A stretch of DNA of 58,252 nucleotides from Psychrobacter piscatorii (GTDB lineage: Bacteria > Pseudomonadota > Gammaproteobacteria > Pseudomonadales > Moraxellaceae). The stretch is taken from positions 1 to 58,252 of the forward strand of contig NZ_LNDJ01000024.1 of the NCBI RefSeq assembly GCF_001444505.1, written 5' to 3'. How positions within the stretch are numbered: the first letter of the stretch is position 1; every line of letters begins with the position of its first letter. Below, one piece after another: positions 46,217-56,179 of this stretch. A model generated the notes under the pieces. The model searched no databases, had not been told where the DNA came from, and saw nothing but the letters and a program-made list of their open reading frames with translations. Both the position numbers and the translations under genes were made by a program.

Positions 46217-47743
46217 ATGTTATACGCTTATCCCAACACTGAAAACAGTCCGGTCCAATTCCGCGAAAAATACGATAACTTTATTAATGGTGAGTGGACC
46301 CCTCCTATCGATGGAGAGTATTTTGATAACACAAGCCCCATCGATGGTAAAACTATTTGCCAAGTCGCCCGCTCAAAAGAAGCCGATATCGAAAAAGCCC
46401 TAGACGCGGCGCATGCTGCCAAAAACGCATGGGGCAAAACCAGTGTTACTGAACGTGCCAACTTGTTACTCAAAATTGCTGACAGCATGGAAGCCAACCT
46501 AGAAGCGATTGCGATTGCCGAATGTTACGAAAACGGCAAGCCTGTTCGTGAGACACTCGCAGCCGACATCCCTCTAGCCATTGATCACTTCCGTTATTTT
46601 GCCAGCGCCATTCGCGCACAAGAAGGCGGTATCAGTCAGATTGACGAAGACACTGTGGCTTATCATTTTCATGAGCCACTTGGTGTCGTCGGTCAAATCA
46701 TTCCTTGGAACTTTCCTATCCTAATGGCCGTATGGAAGCTAGCACCTGCCCTTGCTGCTGGTAACTGTGTCGTTCTAAAGCCAGCCGAACAAACGCCAGT
46801 TTCTATTCTGTTCATGTTAGAGACCATCGGCATCGCTGATATCTTGCCAAAAGGCGTGCTAAACGTCGTCAATGGCTTTGGTGTCGAAGCAGGTAAACCA
46901 CTTGCGTCAAACCCTCGTATCAATAAAGTTGCCTTTACAGGTGAGACCACGACTGGCCGCCTCATTATGCAGTACGCGAGCGAAAACATCATTCCAGTGA
47001 CGTTAGAGCTTGGTGGCAAAAGCCCTAACATCTTCTTTGCCGATGTTATGGATGAGGACGATGACTTCTTGGACAAAGCTGTCGAAGGTCTAGTAATGTT
47101 CGCGCTGAACCAAGGTGAAATCTGCACCTGTCCATCGCGGGCACTCGTTCATGAGAGCATCTATGATGAGTTCATCAAACGCTGTATCGCCCGTGTCGAG
47201 GCCATCAAAATGGGCAACCCACTCGATACCGACACCATGATTGGCGCGCAAGCCAGCTCAGATCAATTAGAGAAAATTTTATCTTATCTCGACATCGGTA
47301 AAAAAGAAGGCGCAAAAGTGCTCGTCGGCGGAGAGCAAGCTAAGCACGATGGCGACTTGACAGACGGTTACTACGTCAAGCCAACGATCTTTGAAGGCAC
47401 CAACGATATGCGCGTGTTCCAAGAAGAGATCTTTGGACCTGTCCTTGCCGTGACTACTTTTAAAGACGATGACGAAGCCATGCAGATTGCCAATGACACC
47501 TTGTATGGTTTAGGCGCGGGCGTATGGACCCGTAGTGTACACAAGGCATATCGCTTCGGACGTGGTATCCAAGCAGGCCGCGTATGGACCAACTGCTATC
47601 ATATTTATCCATCACATTCGGCGTTCGGTGGTTACAAACAATCTGGTATCGGACGTGAAAACCATTTAATGATGCTCGACCACTATCAGCAAACCAAAAA
47701 CATGCTGGTGTCGTACAGCCCTAAAAAAATGGGCTTCTTCTAA
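46217..47743 (+). CDS. NAD-dependent aldehyde dehydrogenase (AldB/ExaC-like)
   Basis: This 508-residue enzyme oxidises an aldehyde, most likely acetaldehyde, to the acid. The catalytic Glu is in [14 protein letters not shown] (about residue 264) and the catalytic Cys in [15 protein letters not shown] (about residue 304). [21 protein letters not shown] marks the cofactor region, and the C-terminus [15 protein letters not shown] is typical of the AldB/ExaC group. CAAGGAG is 7 bases before the ATG. It is followed by adhP and a DUF779 gene, a recurring trio for ethanol and aldehyde metabolism, with a hairpin between it and adhP. Confidence 0.9.
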   Translation: MLYAYPNTENSPVQFREKYDNFINGEWTPPIDGEYFDNTSPIDGKTICQVARSKEADIEKALDAAHAAKNAWGKTSVTERANLLLKIADSMEANLEAIAIAECYENGKPVRETLAADIPLAIDHFRYFASAIRAQEGGISQIDEDTVAYHFHEPLGVVGQIIPWNFPILMAVWKLAPALAAGNCVVLKPAEQTPVSILFMLETIGIADILPKGVLNVVNGFGVEAGKPLASNPRINKVAFTGETTTGRLIMQYASENIIPVTLELGGKSPNIFFADVMDEDDDFLDKAVEGLVMFALNQGEICTCPSRALVHESIYDEFIKRCIARVEAIKMGNPLDTDTMIGAQASSDQLEKILSYLDIGKKEGAKVLVGGEQAKHDGDLTDGYYVKPTIFEGTNDMRVFQEEIFGPVLAVTTFKDDDEAMQIANDTLYGLGAGVWTRSVHKAYRFGRGIQAGRVWTNCYHIYPSHSAFGGYKQSGIGRENHLMMLDHYQQTKNMLVSYSPKKMGFF

Positions 47744-47762
47744 ACCATCATTTCTAATCATG

Positions 47763-47796
47763 GAGCGGGTTATCACAAGTGTTACATAGCCCGCTC
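47763..47796 (+). terminator. Hairpin after the aldehyde dehydrogenase gene
   Basis: GAGCGGG (47763-47769) pairs with CCCGCTC (47790-47796), and TTA/TA extends the stem. No T-tract follows at once, so it may be a stabilising stem and not a full terminator. Confidence 0.5.
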
Positions 47797-47817
47797 GCTA
47801 CAACGATCTAAATAAAA

Positions 47818-47885
47818 AAACTGAGACGAATTTTTATATCCTCTAATGCGCTTAGGCGCGCAGCAGGAAAAATTTGTAGCAGTCT
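47818..47885. repeat. Imperfect inverted repeat (REP-like) between ald and adhP
   Basis: CTGAGACGAATTTTTATATCCT on the left is roughly complementary to AGGAAAAATTTGTAGCAG on the right, with GCGC-rich centre (GCGCTTAGGCGCGC). It could be a dispersed palindromic element or an mRNA structure. Without other copies in the window the class stays open. Confidence 0.4.
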
Positions 47886-47980
47886 TGCTTTCAAAATACG
47901 GTGTTTGCATATTTTGAATGCAATATCGCAACAACTTTTTATATCAACATTTATCAATCACCCATAAAAGAGAGCTTATT

Positions 47981-49009
47981 ATGACTAACAAAATGAAAGC
48001 CGCTGTATTACATGAGTTCGGTCAAGACTTAAAAATCGAAGAAGTCGACATTCCAACTGCAGGTGCTGGGCAAATAGTTGTCAAAATGCACGCCTCAGGC
48101 GTCTGTCATACTGATTTACATGCGGTTGAGGGGGACTGGCCTGTTAAGCCAAGCCCGCCATTTATCCCAGGTCATGAAGGTGTCGGCGTGATCACGGCGG
48201 TCGGTGACGGCGTAACTCATCTCAAAGCAGGTGACCGCGTTGGTGTGCCATGGCTATACTCTGCTTGTGGTCACTGTACGCATTGCTTGGGTGGCTGGGA
48301 AACCTTATGTAAAAAGCAAGAAAACTCTGGTTACTCAGTGAACGGTAGCTTTGCAGAATACGTCCTTGCAGATGCCGACTATGTTGGCATTATTCCTGAG
48401 AGTGTCGACTCCATTGAGATTGCCCCTGTTTTATGTGCGGGCGTCACGGTATATAAAGGTCTTAAAATGACCGACACCAAGCCAGGCGACTGGGTTGTTA
48501 TTTCAGGTATCGGCGGCCTTGGTCACATGGCTGTACAATATGCCATTGCCATGGGGCTCAATGTTGCTGCTGTTGATATTGATGACGAAAAACTTGAATT
48601 CGCGAAAAAGCTGGGGGCAACAGTGACGGTAAATGCCAAGAATACAGACCCAGGCGAGTTGCTACAAGAAAAAATCGGTGGCGCTCATGGCGTGTTAGTC
48701 ACTGCAGTATCATCAAAAGCTTTTGATCAAGCCTTAAGCATGTTACGTCGCGGTGGTACTTTAGTATGTAACGGGCTCCCCACTGGCGACTTCCCGGTGT
48801 CAATCTTTGATACTGTACTCAATGGTATCACCATACGTGGCTCTATCGTTGGCACACGTCTTGACTTACAAGAGTCGCTAGATATGGCAGCGGCTGGCAA
48901 AGTCAAAGCGACCGTCAAAGCTGAGCCGTTAGAGAACATCAATGATATTTTTGAGCGGATGCGTAATGGCAAAATCGAAGGTCGTATCGTCATCGACTAT
49001 AATCAATAA
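47981..49009 (+). CDS. adhP: Zinc-dependent alcohol dehydrogenase
   Basis: This 342-residue medium-chain dehydrogenase interconverts primary alcohols such as ethanol and aldehydes with NAD. The catalytic zinc ligands are Cys in [16 protein letters not shown] and GHEGVGVI; the four structural-zinc cysteines are in [17 protein letters not shown] (about residues 95-111). The Rossmann motif is [13 protein letters not shown] (about residues 176-188). Sequence and size match E. coli AdhP. The ATG at 47981, with AAGAGAG upstream, is preferred over the frame start at 47918. It probably hands acetaldehyde to the upstream dehydrogenase. Confidence 0.93.
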   Translation: MTNKMKAAVLHEFGQDLKIEEVDIPTAGAGQIVVKMHASGVCHTDLHAVEGDWPVKPSPPFIPGHEGVGVITAVGDGVTHLKAGDRVGVPWLYSACGHCTHCLGGWETLCKKQENSGYSVNGSFAEYVLADADYVGIIPESVDSIEIAPVLCAGVTVYKGLKMTDTKPGDWVVISGIGGLGHMAVQYAIAMGLNVAAVDIDDEKLEFAKKLGATVTVNAKNTDPGELLQEKIGGAHGVLVTAVSSKAFDQALSMLRRGGTLVCNGLPTGDFPVSIFDTVLNGITIRGSIVGTRLDLQESLDMAAAGKVKATVKAEPLENINDIFERMRNGKIEGRIVIDYNQ

Positions 49010-49209
49010 CGGATAGTAAAATGACAGTGTTATAAGCTTATTACATAGTTATTCCAACTGTCAATTATCAGCCGAAGGTCGTATCTTTTTAGTCATATGC
49101 CAGTTGTGATGTGTCTGAAGATGATGCGACCTTTTTGATTTGACTGTGGCATACTGATACTAGAGAGCAATTATATAAACCATGGATGGGCCATAAGAAG
49201 GAGTACGAT

Positions 49210-49536
49210 ATGAAACTGGCAGCAACAGAGTCGTGTAAGGCGTTGATTGAGCTACTAAAGTCCAAGCATGGAAAGCTGATGTTTCATCAGTCAGGTGGCT
49301 GCTGTGATGGTAGCTCGCCGATGTGCTATCCATTAGGAGAGTTTAAGGTAGGCGGTCAGGATGTGCTGGTTGGTGAGCTTGTTGGCTGTCCATTTTATAT
49401 GGGACGCGCACAATACAATCTATGGCAGCATACCGATTTGACCATTGATGTCGTCAATGGTCGCGGTGCGAGTTTTTCGTTAGAAATCCCTGAAGGCAAA
49501 CGCTTTATCGTACGCTCAGAAATCTGTACGATATAA
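49210..49536 (+). CDS. DUF779-family protein
   Basis: This 108-residue protein matches the DUF779 family, which is found next to alcohol or aldehyde dehydrogenases. The cysteine pattern FHQSGGCCDGSSPMCY (about residues 28-43), with another Cys in ELVGCPFYMG, may bind a metal. The C-terminal part includes TIDVVNGRGASFSLEIPEGK. AAGAAGGAG precedes the ATG at 49210; an upstream in-frame ATG at 49186 adds eight residues and lacks such a site. The context of ald-adhP agrees with the family's usual neighbourhood. The biochemical role is unknown. Confidence 0.85.
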   Translation: MKLAATESCKALIELLKSKHGKLMFHQSGGCCDGSSPMCYPLGEFKVGGQDVLVGELVGCPFYMGRAQYNLWQHTDLTIDVVNGRGASFSLEIPEGKRFIVRSEICTI

Positions 49537-50160
49537 GGACGTTTGACGCAAAACTAGGTAGCATTAATCTTAAATAATGTACCCCATATGACAGTCTTAG
49601 CTTGTCCTATGATATTGGGGAAAAACTGGCTGATTTAATAAAAACAAATCATAGCAGCACCTAATAACCACAGCATCTAATAGCTACCGCACCAAATAGT
49701 CAGCAGCTGCTCAATAATCCACTGATTTTTACAAATCATTGTCATTTATACGCTTGTCTATCATCACAACAATAAAAATATTTGTATCCGAAAAGTAACT
49801 AATTTATTAATATACATGTATATTAATAACTTTTTATTATGAATTTTACTGTCGAAATTCGTAAAAGTTACCTTTTTTGGTTGTATTAGCTCTCTAAAAT
49901 AATAGAAATCGTCTTTTTTATTAAATTATTTCAAAGATTTCTTGCATTATCGCTATTTATGAGAGTATATTCAAACGACTTATTTATAACGATATGTTCT
50001 ACATTATATAAATTAAATCTTTCTAAACTTTATATATGTATCTTTTTGTAAATAATATATCTTCAAAATAAATAGACCAAAAGCAGTTGAAAGTTTGCTA
50101 ATTCCTCAGACAGGCATAGCAATTTATAAGCAACTACCTATCATTACATGGGACGTAATA
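49537..50160. other. AT-rich gene-free region upstream of dppA with a 26-bp palindrome
   Basis: About 620 bases, strongly AT-rich, with no credible ORF. A perfect 26-bp dyad at 49804-49829 (TTATTAATATACA and its reverse complement) is followed by a short T tract. It could be an operator or a low-G+C terminator. The dppA promoter presumably lies closer to 50000-50100. Confidence 0.6.
49804..49829. repeat. Perfect 26-bp palindrome
   Basis: TTATTAATATACA is followed directly by its exact reverse complement. It lies about 330 bp before the dppA start and 270 bp after the DUF779 stop, and is a candidate regulator site or cruciform. CTTTTTATT follows it. Confidence 0.75.
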
Positions 50161-51801
50161 ATGCAAAAATCATTCTTTAAACTGACGCTGTTGACCACGC
50201 TTATCTTGGGTATGAGTGCTTGTAGTGGCGACAATAAAACCACTGACGAGTCTGCTGCCAGCTCAGATGCAAAAGCCGCTAAAACCCTACTTTATTGTTC
50301 AGAAGGCAGCCCAGCTGGTTTCGATCCCGCACAGTACACCGCCGGCACCGATTTTGATGCGAGTGCTTATCCTATCTATAACGGTTTGGTACAGTTTAAA
50401 AGAGATGGGACTGAAATTCAGCCAGGACTCGCTGAAAGCTGGGATATTAGCGAAGATGGTAAGACCTATACCTTTAATCTTCGAAAAGGCGTCAAGTTCG
50501 GTAAAACCGATTATTTCACACCAAGTCGCGATTTCAACGCAGACGATCTGATTTTTACATTAAAACGTCTCACCAACCCAGACTTTGAATTTAACAAAGC
50601 TTACCCTGCAGAATTCCCCTATTCAGTTGGCATGGGATTACCTGATATCATCTCAAATATCGAAAAGGTCGACGACTATACTGTCAAAGTCACGCTTAAC
50701 GAAGTCAATGCCCCATTTTTACAAAACCTAGCGATGCCATTTGCTTATATCAACTCTGCTGAATATGCAGATCAGTTGATGGCCTCTGGTAATGAGCCAG
50801 ATATCAATAACAAACCTGTTGGTACTGGGCCTTTCGTCTTTACGTCCTATCAAAAAGACGCGCAAATCCGTTATACCAAAAACCCAGACTATTGGGACAA
50901 AGACAACATCTACATCGACAACCTTGTGTTTGTTATTACTAAAGACTCAGCCGTTCGCGCGCAAAAAGTTCAAGCTGGCGAATGTCATGTGTCCGCTTAT
51001 CCAAAGCCTGCCGAAATTGAATCGGTCAAAAAATCTGGTAAAGCCACCGTTCTTGATCAACCAGGTTTTAACGTCGGTTATGTCGGTTACAACGTTGAAA
51101 AGCCGAAGCTAAGTGATCTTAAAGTACGTCAAGCATTGGATATGGCGATCAATAAAGACGCGATCATCAATGCTGTCTATCAAAGCGAAGGTCTCAAGGC
51201 AACCAACCCAATGCCGCCTACGCAGTGGGGTTATGACGACTCTTTAAAAGATGCACCTTATGATGTTGAAAAAGCAAAAGCGCTGATTAAAGAAGCTGGC
51301 GCGGACAATATGAACATCGACTTATGGTACATGCCTGTTCAACGTCCATATAACCCTAATGCCAAACTCATGGCTGAAATGCTCCAAGCAGATTGGGCGA
51401 AGATTGGCGTCAATGCCAAACTGGTTACTTATGAGTGGGGCGAATACCTAAAACGCGCGGCGAAAGGCGAGCCTGATGTGATCTTGGCAGGTTGGACGGG
51501 TGATAATGGTGATCCAGATAACTGGTTGGGCTCATTACTGTCTTGTGACGCGGTCGGTGGTAATAACTACTCACGTTGGTGTAATAAAGACTTTGATAAT
51601 TTGGTCATGAAAGGACGTCAGGTCACCAATCAAGATGAACGCATTGATGACTATGTACAAGCTCAGCAGATCTTCAAAGAGCAGCTTCCTTGGACGACTA
51701 TGGCGCATTCGGTAGTCACCGTATTCACTGCACCAAACGTTGTGGATTTCAAAATCAGTCCACTTGGTGCTGTACGTTTCGATGGCGTGAAAGTTGAATA
51801 G
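50161..51801 (+). CDS. dppA: Dipeptide/oligopeptide ABC transporter substrate-binding lipoprotein
   Basis: This 546-residue solute-binding protein (SBP_bac_5 family) has a lipoprotein signal peptide with lipobox GMSACSGD (Cys20). The binding-protein motifs are LLYCSEGSPAGFDPAQYT (about residues 43-60) and the AESWDISEDGKTYTFNLRKGVKF segment, plus GTGPFVFTSYQ and WYMPVQRPYNPN. The last is the DppA-like ligand-clamp region. The gene is first in a dppABCDF operon. ATG at 50161 is chosen over 50095 because it opens the signal peptide. The closest known relatives are dipeptide- or heme-binding DppA proteins. The 242-bp gap after it includes a hairpin and short repeats. Confidence 0.88.
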   Translation: MQKSFFKLTLLTTLILGMSACSGDNKTTDESAASSDAKAAKTLLYCSEGSPAGFDPAQYTAGTDFDASAYPIYNGLVQFKRDGTEIQPGLAESWDISEDGKTYTFNLRKGVKFGKTDYFTPSRDFNADDLIFTLKRLTNPDFEFNKAYPAEFPYSVGMGLPDIISNIEKVDDYTVKVTLNEVNAPFLQNLAMPFAYINSAEYADQLMASGNEPDINNKPVGTGPFVFTSYQKDAQIRYTKNPDYWDKDNIYIDNLVFVITKDSAVRAQKVQAGECHVSAYPKPAEIESVKKSGKATVLDQPGFNVGYVGYNVEKPKLSDLKVRQALDMAINKDAIINAVYQSEGLKATNPMPPTQWGYDDSLKDAPYDVEKAKALIKEAGADNMNIDLWYMPVQRPYNPNAKLMAEMLQADWAKIGVNAKLVTYEWGEYLKRAAKGEPDVILAGWTGDNGDPDNWLGSLLSCDAVGGNNYSRWCNKDFDNLVMKGRQVTNQDERIDDYVQAQQIFKEQLPWTTMAHSVVTVFTAPNVVDFKISPLGAVRFDGVKVE

Positions 51802-51851
51802 CCTTAGCTAATTACGTCCGGTACGACATGCACTATTATTTGATTTGTATT

Positions 51852-51880
51852 CGGCTGGCTCAGAATCTCTGTTCCAGCCG
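51852..51880 (+). terminator. Intra-operon hairpin after dppA
   Basis: CGGCTGG (51852-51858) pairs with CCAGCCG (51874-51880), followed by TATTTAT. Such stems after a binding-protein gene commonly protect the upstream mRNA and reduce read-through, giving more binding protein than permease. Confidence 0.75.
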
Positions 51881-51909
51881 TATTTATATGAGTTGATTGC
51901 TTTTTGACT

Positions 51910-51980
51910 CACATACTTTTCATTTGAGCACCTTTCACTTGAGTACTTTTGATTTAAGTGCTTGGTCATTTAAGGGCATG
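51910..51980 (+). repeat. Imperfect tandem 14-16 bp repeats between dppA and dppB
   Basis: TTTCATTTGAGCAC, TTTCACTTGAGTAC, TTTGATTTAAGTGC and GTCATTTAAGGGC follow each other with small spacers. CACTTG and TAAGTG can also pair as a hairpin. The repeats probably arose by slippage; a regulatory role is unknown. Confidence 0.65.
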
Positions 51981-52043
51981 GTCACGGACGACCTCATTCA
52001 TTGCTACTACTCCACTCATTGAATCACAACTATTGAGCAGCCC

Positions 52044-53060
52044 ATGCTACTTTATATTCTGCGCCGTATCGCCATTCTTATTCCTGTCTATCTTGGCCTC
52101 ACGCTATCGACTTTTACTCTGATCCGTCTCGTACCAGGCGATGCAGTCGAGATCATGATGGGTGAGCGTATGGTGGATCCAGAGCTACATGCTCGCGCCC
52201 TAGAAAGACTGGGATTAGACAAACCCCTTATCGTTCAATACTGGGATTACTTGACGGGTATATTGACGGGTGACTTTGGTCAATCCTTTCGTACTCGCTC
52301 TCCGGTGTTACAAGACTTTTTTGCGCACTTCGTTCCAACGTTAGAGTTGGCGCTATGTGCGATTGTCATTGCTAGTGTGATTGGTGTGAGCTTGGGTATC
52401 TTTGCCGCGCTACGCCGTGGTACTTGGATTGACTATACTCTGATGTCAGGGGCGCTGGCAGGATACTCGATGCCGATCTACTTACTAGGCCCTATTCTGA
52501 CAGGTATATTCGCTCACTATCTTGGCCTTTTACCCGTTGCTGGTGTGATCTCTGTCGCACAGTTCTTGGATGTCCATCCCTTGTACGGCTCATGGTTGCT
52601 TGGCTCTCTCACCTCAGGGGAACCGGGCGCTTTTTGGAATGTGGTCAAACACTTTATCTTGCCATCAATCGCACTATCGACCATTCCACTCGCGATGATC
52701 GCGCGGATGACACGCTCTGCGATGCTGGAAGTTTTGGATGAAGACTATGTGCGTACGGCTCGCGCCAAGGGCTTATCGCCACGCCGCGTGATCATGGTAC
52801 ACGTGATGCGTAACGCGCTAATCACTGTCGTCACTGTGGTTGGCTTACAAATGGCAACCTTGCTTGCAGGCGCGATTATTACCGAGACTATCTTTAGCTG
52901 GCCGGGTGTTGGTAATTGGCTTCTCGATGGCTTTTTTACTCGTGATTACCCCATTGTGCAAAACGGTATTTTGTTGGTCGCCACTGCCTTGATTTTGGTC
53001 AGTTTATTTATTGATATTTTGTATGGTCTGATCAATCCACGTATTCGACATACCTCTTAA
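52044..53060 (+). CDS. dppB: Peptide ABC transporter permease DppB
   Basis: This 338-residue inner-membrane permease has six predicted membrane helices with a BPD_transp_1 domain (about residues 95-330). The EAA loop lies in EDYVRTARAKGLSPRRVIM (about residues 232-250), where the nucleotide-binding subunits dock. The N-terminus MLLYILRRIAILIPVYLGLTL is typical of DppB. ATG at 52044 is preceded by GAGCAGCCC. It forms a heterodimer with DppC. Confidence 0.92.
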   Translation: MLLYILRRIAILIPVYLGLTLSTFTLIRLVPGDAVEIMMGERMVDPELHARALERLGLDKPLIVQYWDYLTGILTGDFGQSFRTRSPVLQDFFAHFVPTLELALCAIVIASVIGVSLGIFAALRRGTWIDYTLMSGALAGYSMPIYLLGPILTGIFAHYLGLLPVAGVISVAQFLDVHPLYGSWLLGSLTSGEPGAFWNVVKHFILPSIALSTIPLAMIARMTRSAMLEVLDEDYVRTARAKGLSPRRVIMVHVMRNALITVVTVVGLQMATLLAGAIITETIFSWPGVGNWLLDGFFTRDYPIVQNGILLVATALILVSLFIDILYGLINPRIRHTS

Positions 53061-53209
53061 TGTCACAATGTTGCAATGTCACATTGATAAATACTTATAT
53101 TATAAATAGTGATGATTGGCGCTGAAGTGATGTTTTAGCAATGCTTAGTACTTTTTTAGGAACAAAATTCTAAAAAATGTCACTGCGCTAGCCACTATAG
53201 GAACTGCTC

Positions 53210-54124
53210 ATGAAGCCTTCTGTTCTCCCCTCTGATGTCAATCTGATGGCTGCCACACCGCCATCGTCTTGGCAACTATTTTTATCGACCTTTTGCCGAA
53301 ACAAGGGCGCGGTGTTGGGTTTTATTATTCTCATGCTAATGGTTATTGTTGCCATACTCGCGCCCGCAATTGCCCCCCATGACCCTTATGAATTATTTAC
53401 CGGCCAAGAGCAATTGCCGCCAGCCTTTTTAAGTGGTGGTGATGCGATGTTTTGGCTAGGCACGGATGATGCTGGACGAGATACCTTGTCTCGGGTGATG
53501 TATGGCGCGCGTTACTCTTTATTTATCGGTCTGAGCGCGACGACCCTTGCGATGCTAGTCGGTATTTCACTAGGACTTAGTGCCGCATTTTGGCCCAAAG
53601 TTTGGGGCAAAGCGGTCATGTTGGTCAATGATATTTTGATGTCATACCCCAGCTTACTACTAGCCATCATCATTGCCGCTATCTTAGGGCCCTCTATGAC
53701 CAATACGATTATTACCATCGCTTTGGTCTGTACGCCGCCTTTTATTCGTCTGACTCGCGCCACCGCGATGGTGGAGTTGCAACGTGAGTACTTTATCGCC
53801 TCGCAGGTGATGGGTGCTGGCGTACTGCGTTTATTATTTATCACGATTCTACCCAACTGCATGGCACCGCTCATCGTACAAGCAACGATGATTTTTTCCT
53901 CTGCTATTTTAGAAGCGGGTGCGATTGGTTTCTTAGGCTTTGGGGTACAGCCACCTGATGCTGAATGGGGCGCGATGCTCGGTACGGCTCGTCAGTACAT
54001 TCAAAGTAATGTTTGGCTCGCTATTTGGCCAGGTGTCGCTATTTTCTTGGCTGCATTGTCGATTAACTTGACGGGTGATGGCCTGCGTGACGCGCTCGAT
54101 CCCAAATTAAAGCAGGTGACCTAA
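53210..54124 (+). CDS. dppC: Peptide ABC transporter permease DppC
   Basis: This 304-residue permease is the partner of DppB, with six membrane helices, an N-terminal cytoplasmic segment (to about residue 25) and a BPD_transp_1 domain (about residues 100-300). The EAA loop is in [20 protein letters not shown] (about residues 188-207) and the signature [18 protein letters not shown] (about residues 241-258) is strongly conserved in Dpp[26 protein letters not shown] is also typical. It ends one base before dppD. Confidence 0.92.
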   Translation: MKPSVLPSDVNLMAATPPSSWQLFLSTFCRNKGAVLGFIILMLMVIVAILAPAIAPHDPYELFTGQEQLPPAFLSGGDAMFWLGTDDAGRDTLSRVMYGARYSLFIGLSATTLAMLVGISLGLSAAFWPKVWGKAVMLVNDILMSYPSLLLAIIIAAILGPSMTNTIITIALVCTPPFIRLTRATAMVELQREYFIASQVMGAGVLRLLFITILPNCMAPLIVQATMIFSSAILEAGAIGFLGFGVQPPDAEWGAMLGTARQYIQSNVWLAIWPGVAIFLAALSINLTGDGLRDALDPKLKQVT

Positions 54125-54125
54125 G

Positions 54126-55199
54126 ATGACTGAACCTTTAATTAAAACACCTACCACTCATACTTCTATGAATGGTGCATCAACAACAGACGCGCCACTG
54201 TTATTGGACATCGAAAATCTGTCGGTCACTTTTGGTCAAGGAAAGCGTGCCTTTCGTGCTGTCGATGATGTGTCTTTAAAAATCACACAAGGTGAAGTCA
54301 TCGCTGTCGTTGGTGAATCCGGCTCAGGTAAGTCAGTCACGATGATGGCGCTGATGGGGCTACTGCCGCCGTCTGCCACCGTCCGCGCCAAGCGGGTGAT
54401 GTTTGATAATAAAGACATGATTAGTATGCCTGCCAAAGAAAAACGCGGCATCATTGGCAAAGACATCTCTATGATCTTTCAAAACGCGATGTCTTGTCTC
54501 AATCCAAGCTTTACCGTTGAGATGCAGTTGGGCGAAGTACTGCGCAAGCATCTTGGTTTGCGCGGTGCAGCAGTACAGGCACGCATATTAGAGCTGCTAG
54601 AGTTGGTCGAAATGCCTGACGCCAAAAACCGACTCAAAGTCTACCCACATCAACTCTCAGGCGGTATGAGCCAGCGCGTTATGATTGCGATGGCGCTTGC
54701 GTGTGAACCAAAACTGCTCATCGCAGACGAGCCAACGACCGCACTTGATGTCACCGTACAAGCGCAGATCATGGACTTGCTGGGTCGTCTACAACGTGAA
54801 AAACAAATGGCGATGGTTTTGATTACTCATGATTTGGGCCTTGTTGCACAAAACTCGCGTGATGTCGCGGTCATGTATGCTGGACAAGTGGTTGAAACCA
54901 GTACCGTGCCAGAGGTTTTTCAATATCCTGCACATCCTTACACAGAGGCGCTCTTACAAGCCATTCCTGAGCTGGCTATCGGACAAGATCGATTGAACAG
55001 CTTACCCGGTGTCGTACCAAGCCAATATGATCGCCCAAGCGGGTGCTTATTATCTCCTCGCTGCCCATATAAAGAGCCTGCTTGTGACGTGCCGCCGCCT
55101 ATTTTGGACACACCAAATGGCAAAGTGCGCTGCATTTATGCCGATCCTACTGCTCGCACCCCTATCTCTCACGCTGCTATTTTGGAGTCACAAGTATGA
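54126..55199 (+). CDS. dppD: Peptide ABC transporter ATP-binding protein DppD
   Basis: This 357-residue ATPase subunit has Walker [15 protein letters not shown] (about residues 58-71), signature [15 protein letters not shown] (about residues 175-189), Walker [12 protein letters not shown] and the H-loop LITHDLGLV. The C-terminal OppD-type extension contains a four-cysteine iron-sulfur-like motif ([17 protein letters not shown] and VRCIY). Its stop overlaps the dppF start by four bases (ATGA). Confidence 0.93.
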   Translation: MTEPLIKTPTTHTSMNGASTTDAPLLLDIENLSVTFGQGKRAFRAVDDVSLKITQGEVIAVVGESGSGKSVTMMALMGLLPPSATVRAKRVMFDNKDMISMPAKEKRGIIGKDISMIFQNAMSCLNPSFTVEMQLGEVLRKHLGLRGAAVQARILELLELVEMPDAKNRLKVYPHQLSGGMSQRVMIAMALACEPKLLIADEPTTALDVTVQAQIMDLLGRLQREKQMAMVLITHDLGLVAQNSRDVAVMYAGQVVETSTVPEVFQYPAHPYTEALLQAIPELAIGQDRLNSLPGVVPSQYDRPSGCLLSPRCPYKEPACDVPPPILDTPNGKVRCIYADPTARTPISHAAILESQV

Positions 55200-56167
55200 G
55201 TAATAAAGTGGTTTTAAAAGCAGACAATCTACATAAGCACTATCCGGTATCACAAGGATTGGGCAAACCAAAAGCGCACGTCAAAGCGCTGAACGGTATC
55301 TCTTTTGAGCTTGAGGCTGGCAAGACATTGGCAGTCGTTGGTGAATCAGGCTGCGGCAAATCCACCCTTGCCCGCCAGCTGACACTCATCGAGCAGCCGA
55401 CGCAGGGCGAGCTTTTTATCAACGACGAAGCCACCACTGGCTATAGCAGAAAGGCGCTCAAAGACTTACGTACCGAAATTCAAATGGTCTTCCAAAACCC
55501 TTATGGTAGCTTGAATCCGCGTCATACTATAGCCTATCAATTGACAGAGCCGTTGGATATTCATACCAATCTGTCTAAAGAAGAAAAGCGTGACAAAATC
55601 AACGAGATGATGAGAAACGTGGGTCTACGTCCTGAACATGCTGGGCGTTTCCCACATATGTTTTCGGGTGGTCAGCGCCAGCGGATTGCCCTTGCCCGCG
55701 CGATGATGCTCAATCCTAAAATCGTCGTCGCTGATGAGCCTACCTCTGCACTTGATGTGTCGATTCAAGCGCAAGTCTTAAATCTGTTTATGGATTTGCA
55801 GGATGAGTATCGTACCGCTTACGTCTTTATCTCACACAACTTGTCAGTCGTACGTCATGTCGCTGATGATGTGATGGTCATGTATTTAGGTCAAGCGGTC
55901 GAGCACGGGCCCAAAGAAGCCATTTATAATGCGCCAAAACATCCTTATACCATCGCATTACTGGCAGCTGCACCCACAGTAAATGGCCAAAAGAAAGATT
56001 TAACCCTACAAGGTGAGCTACCAAGCCCGCTTAATCCGCCAAGCGGGTGCGCTCTACATAAACGCTGTCCATATGCGACCTCGCAGTGCAGCGAAATCGA
56101 GCCACAACTGCGCGAATGGGATGGTCGATTGGTAGCTTGTCTGCGTTTGGAAGAAATATATGGGTAA
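55196..56167 (+). CDS. dppF: Peptide ABC transporter ATP-binding protein DppF
   Basis: This 323-residue ATPase subunit has Walker [15 protein letters not shown] (about residues 49-62), signature [15 protein letters not shown] (about residues 156-170), Walker [15 protein letters not shown] and H-loop [11 protein letters not shown]-terminal OppF extension has cysteines in [17 protein letters not shown]. It is translationally coupled to dppD and closes the operon. It ends 12 bp before the convergent NERD-protein gene. Confidence 0.93.
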   Translation: MSNKVVLKADNLHKHYPVSQGLGKPKAHVKALNGISFELEAGKTLAVVGESGCGKSTLARQLTLIEQPTQGELFINDEATTGYSRKALKDLRTEIQMVFQNPYGSLNPRHTIAYQLTEPLDIHTNLSKEEKRDKINEMMRNVGLRPEHAGRFPHMFSGGQRQRIALARAMMLNPKIVVADEPTSALDVSIQAQVLNLFMDLQDEYRTAYVFISHNLSVVRHVADDVMVMYLGQAVEHGPKEAIYNAPKHPYTIALLAAAPTVNGQKKDLTLQGELPSPLNPPSGCALHKRCPYATSQCSEIEPQLREWDGRLVACLRLEEIYG

Positions 56168-56179
56168 TGTGACTAGTAG

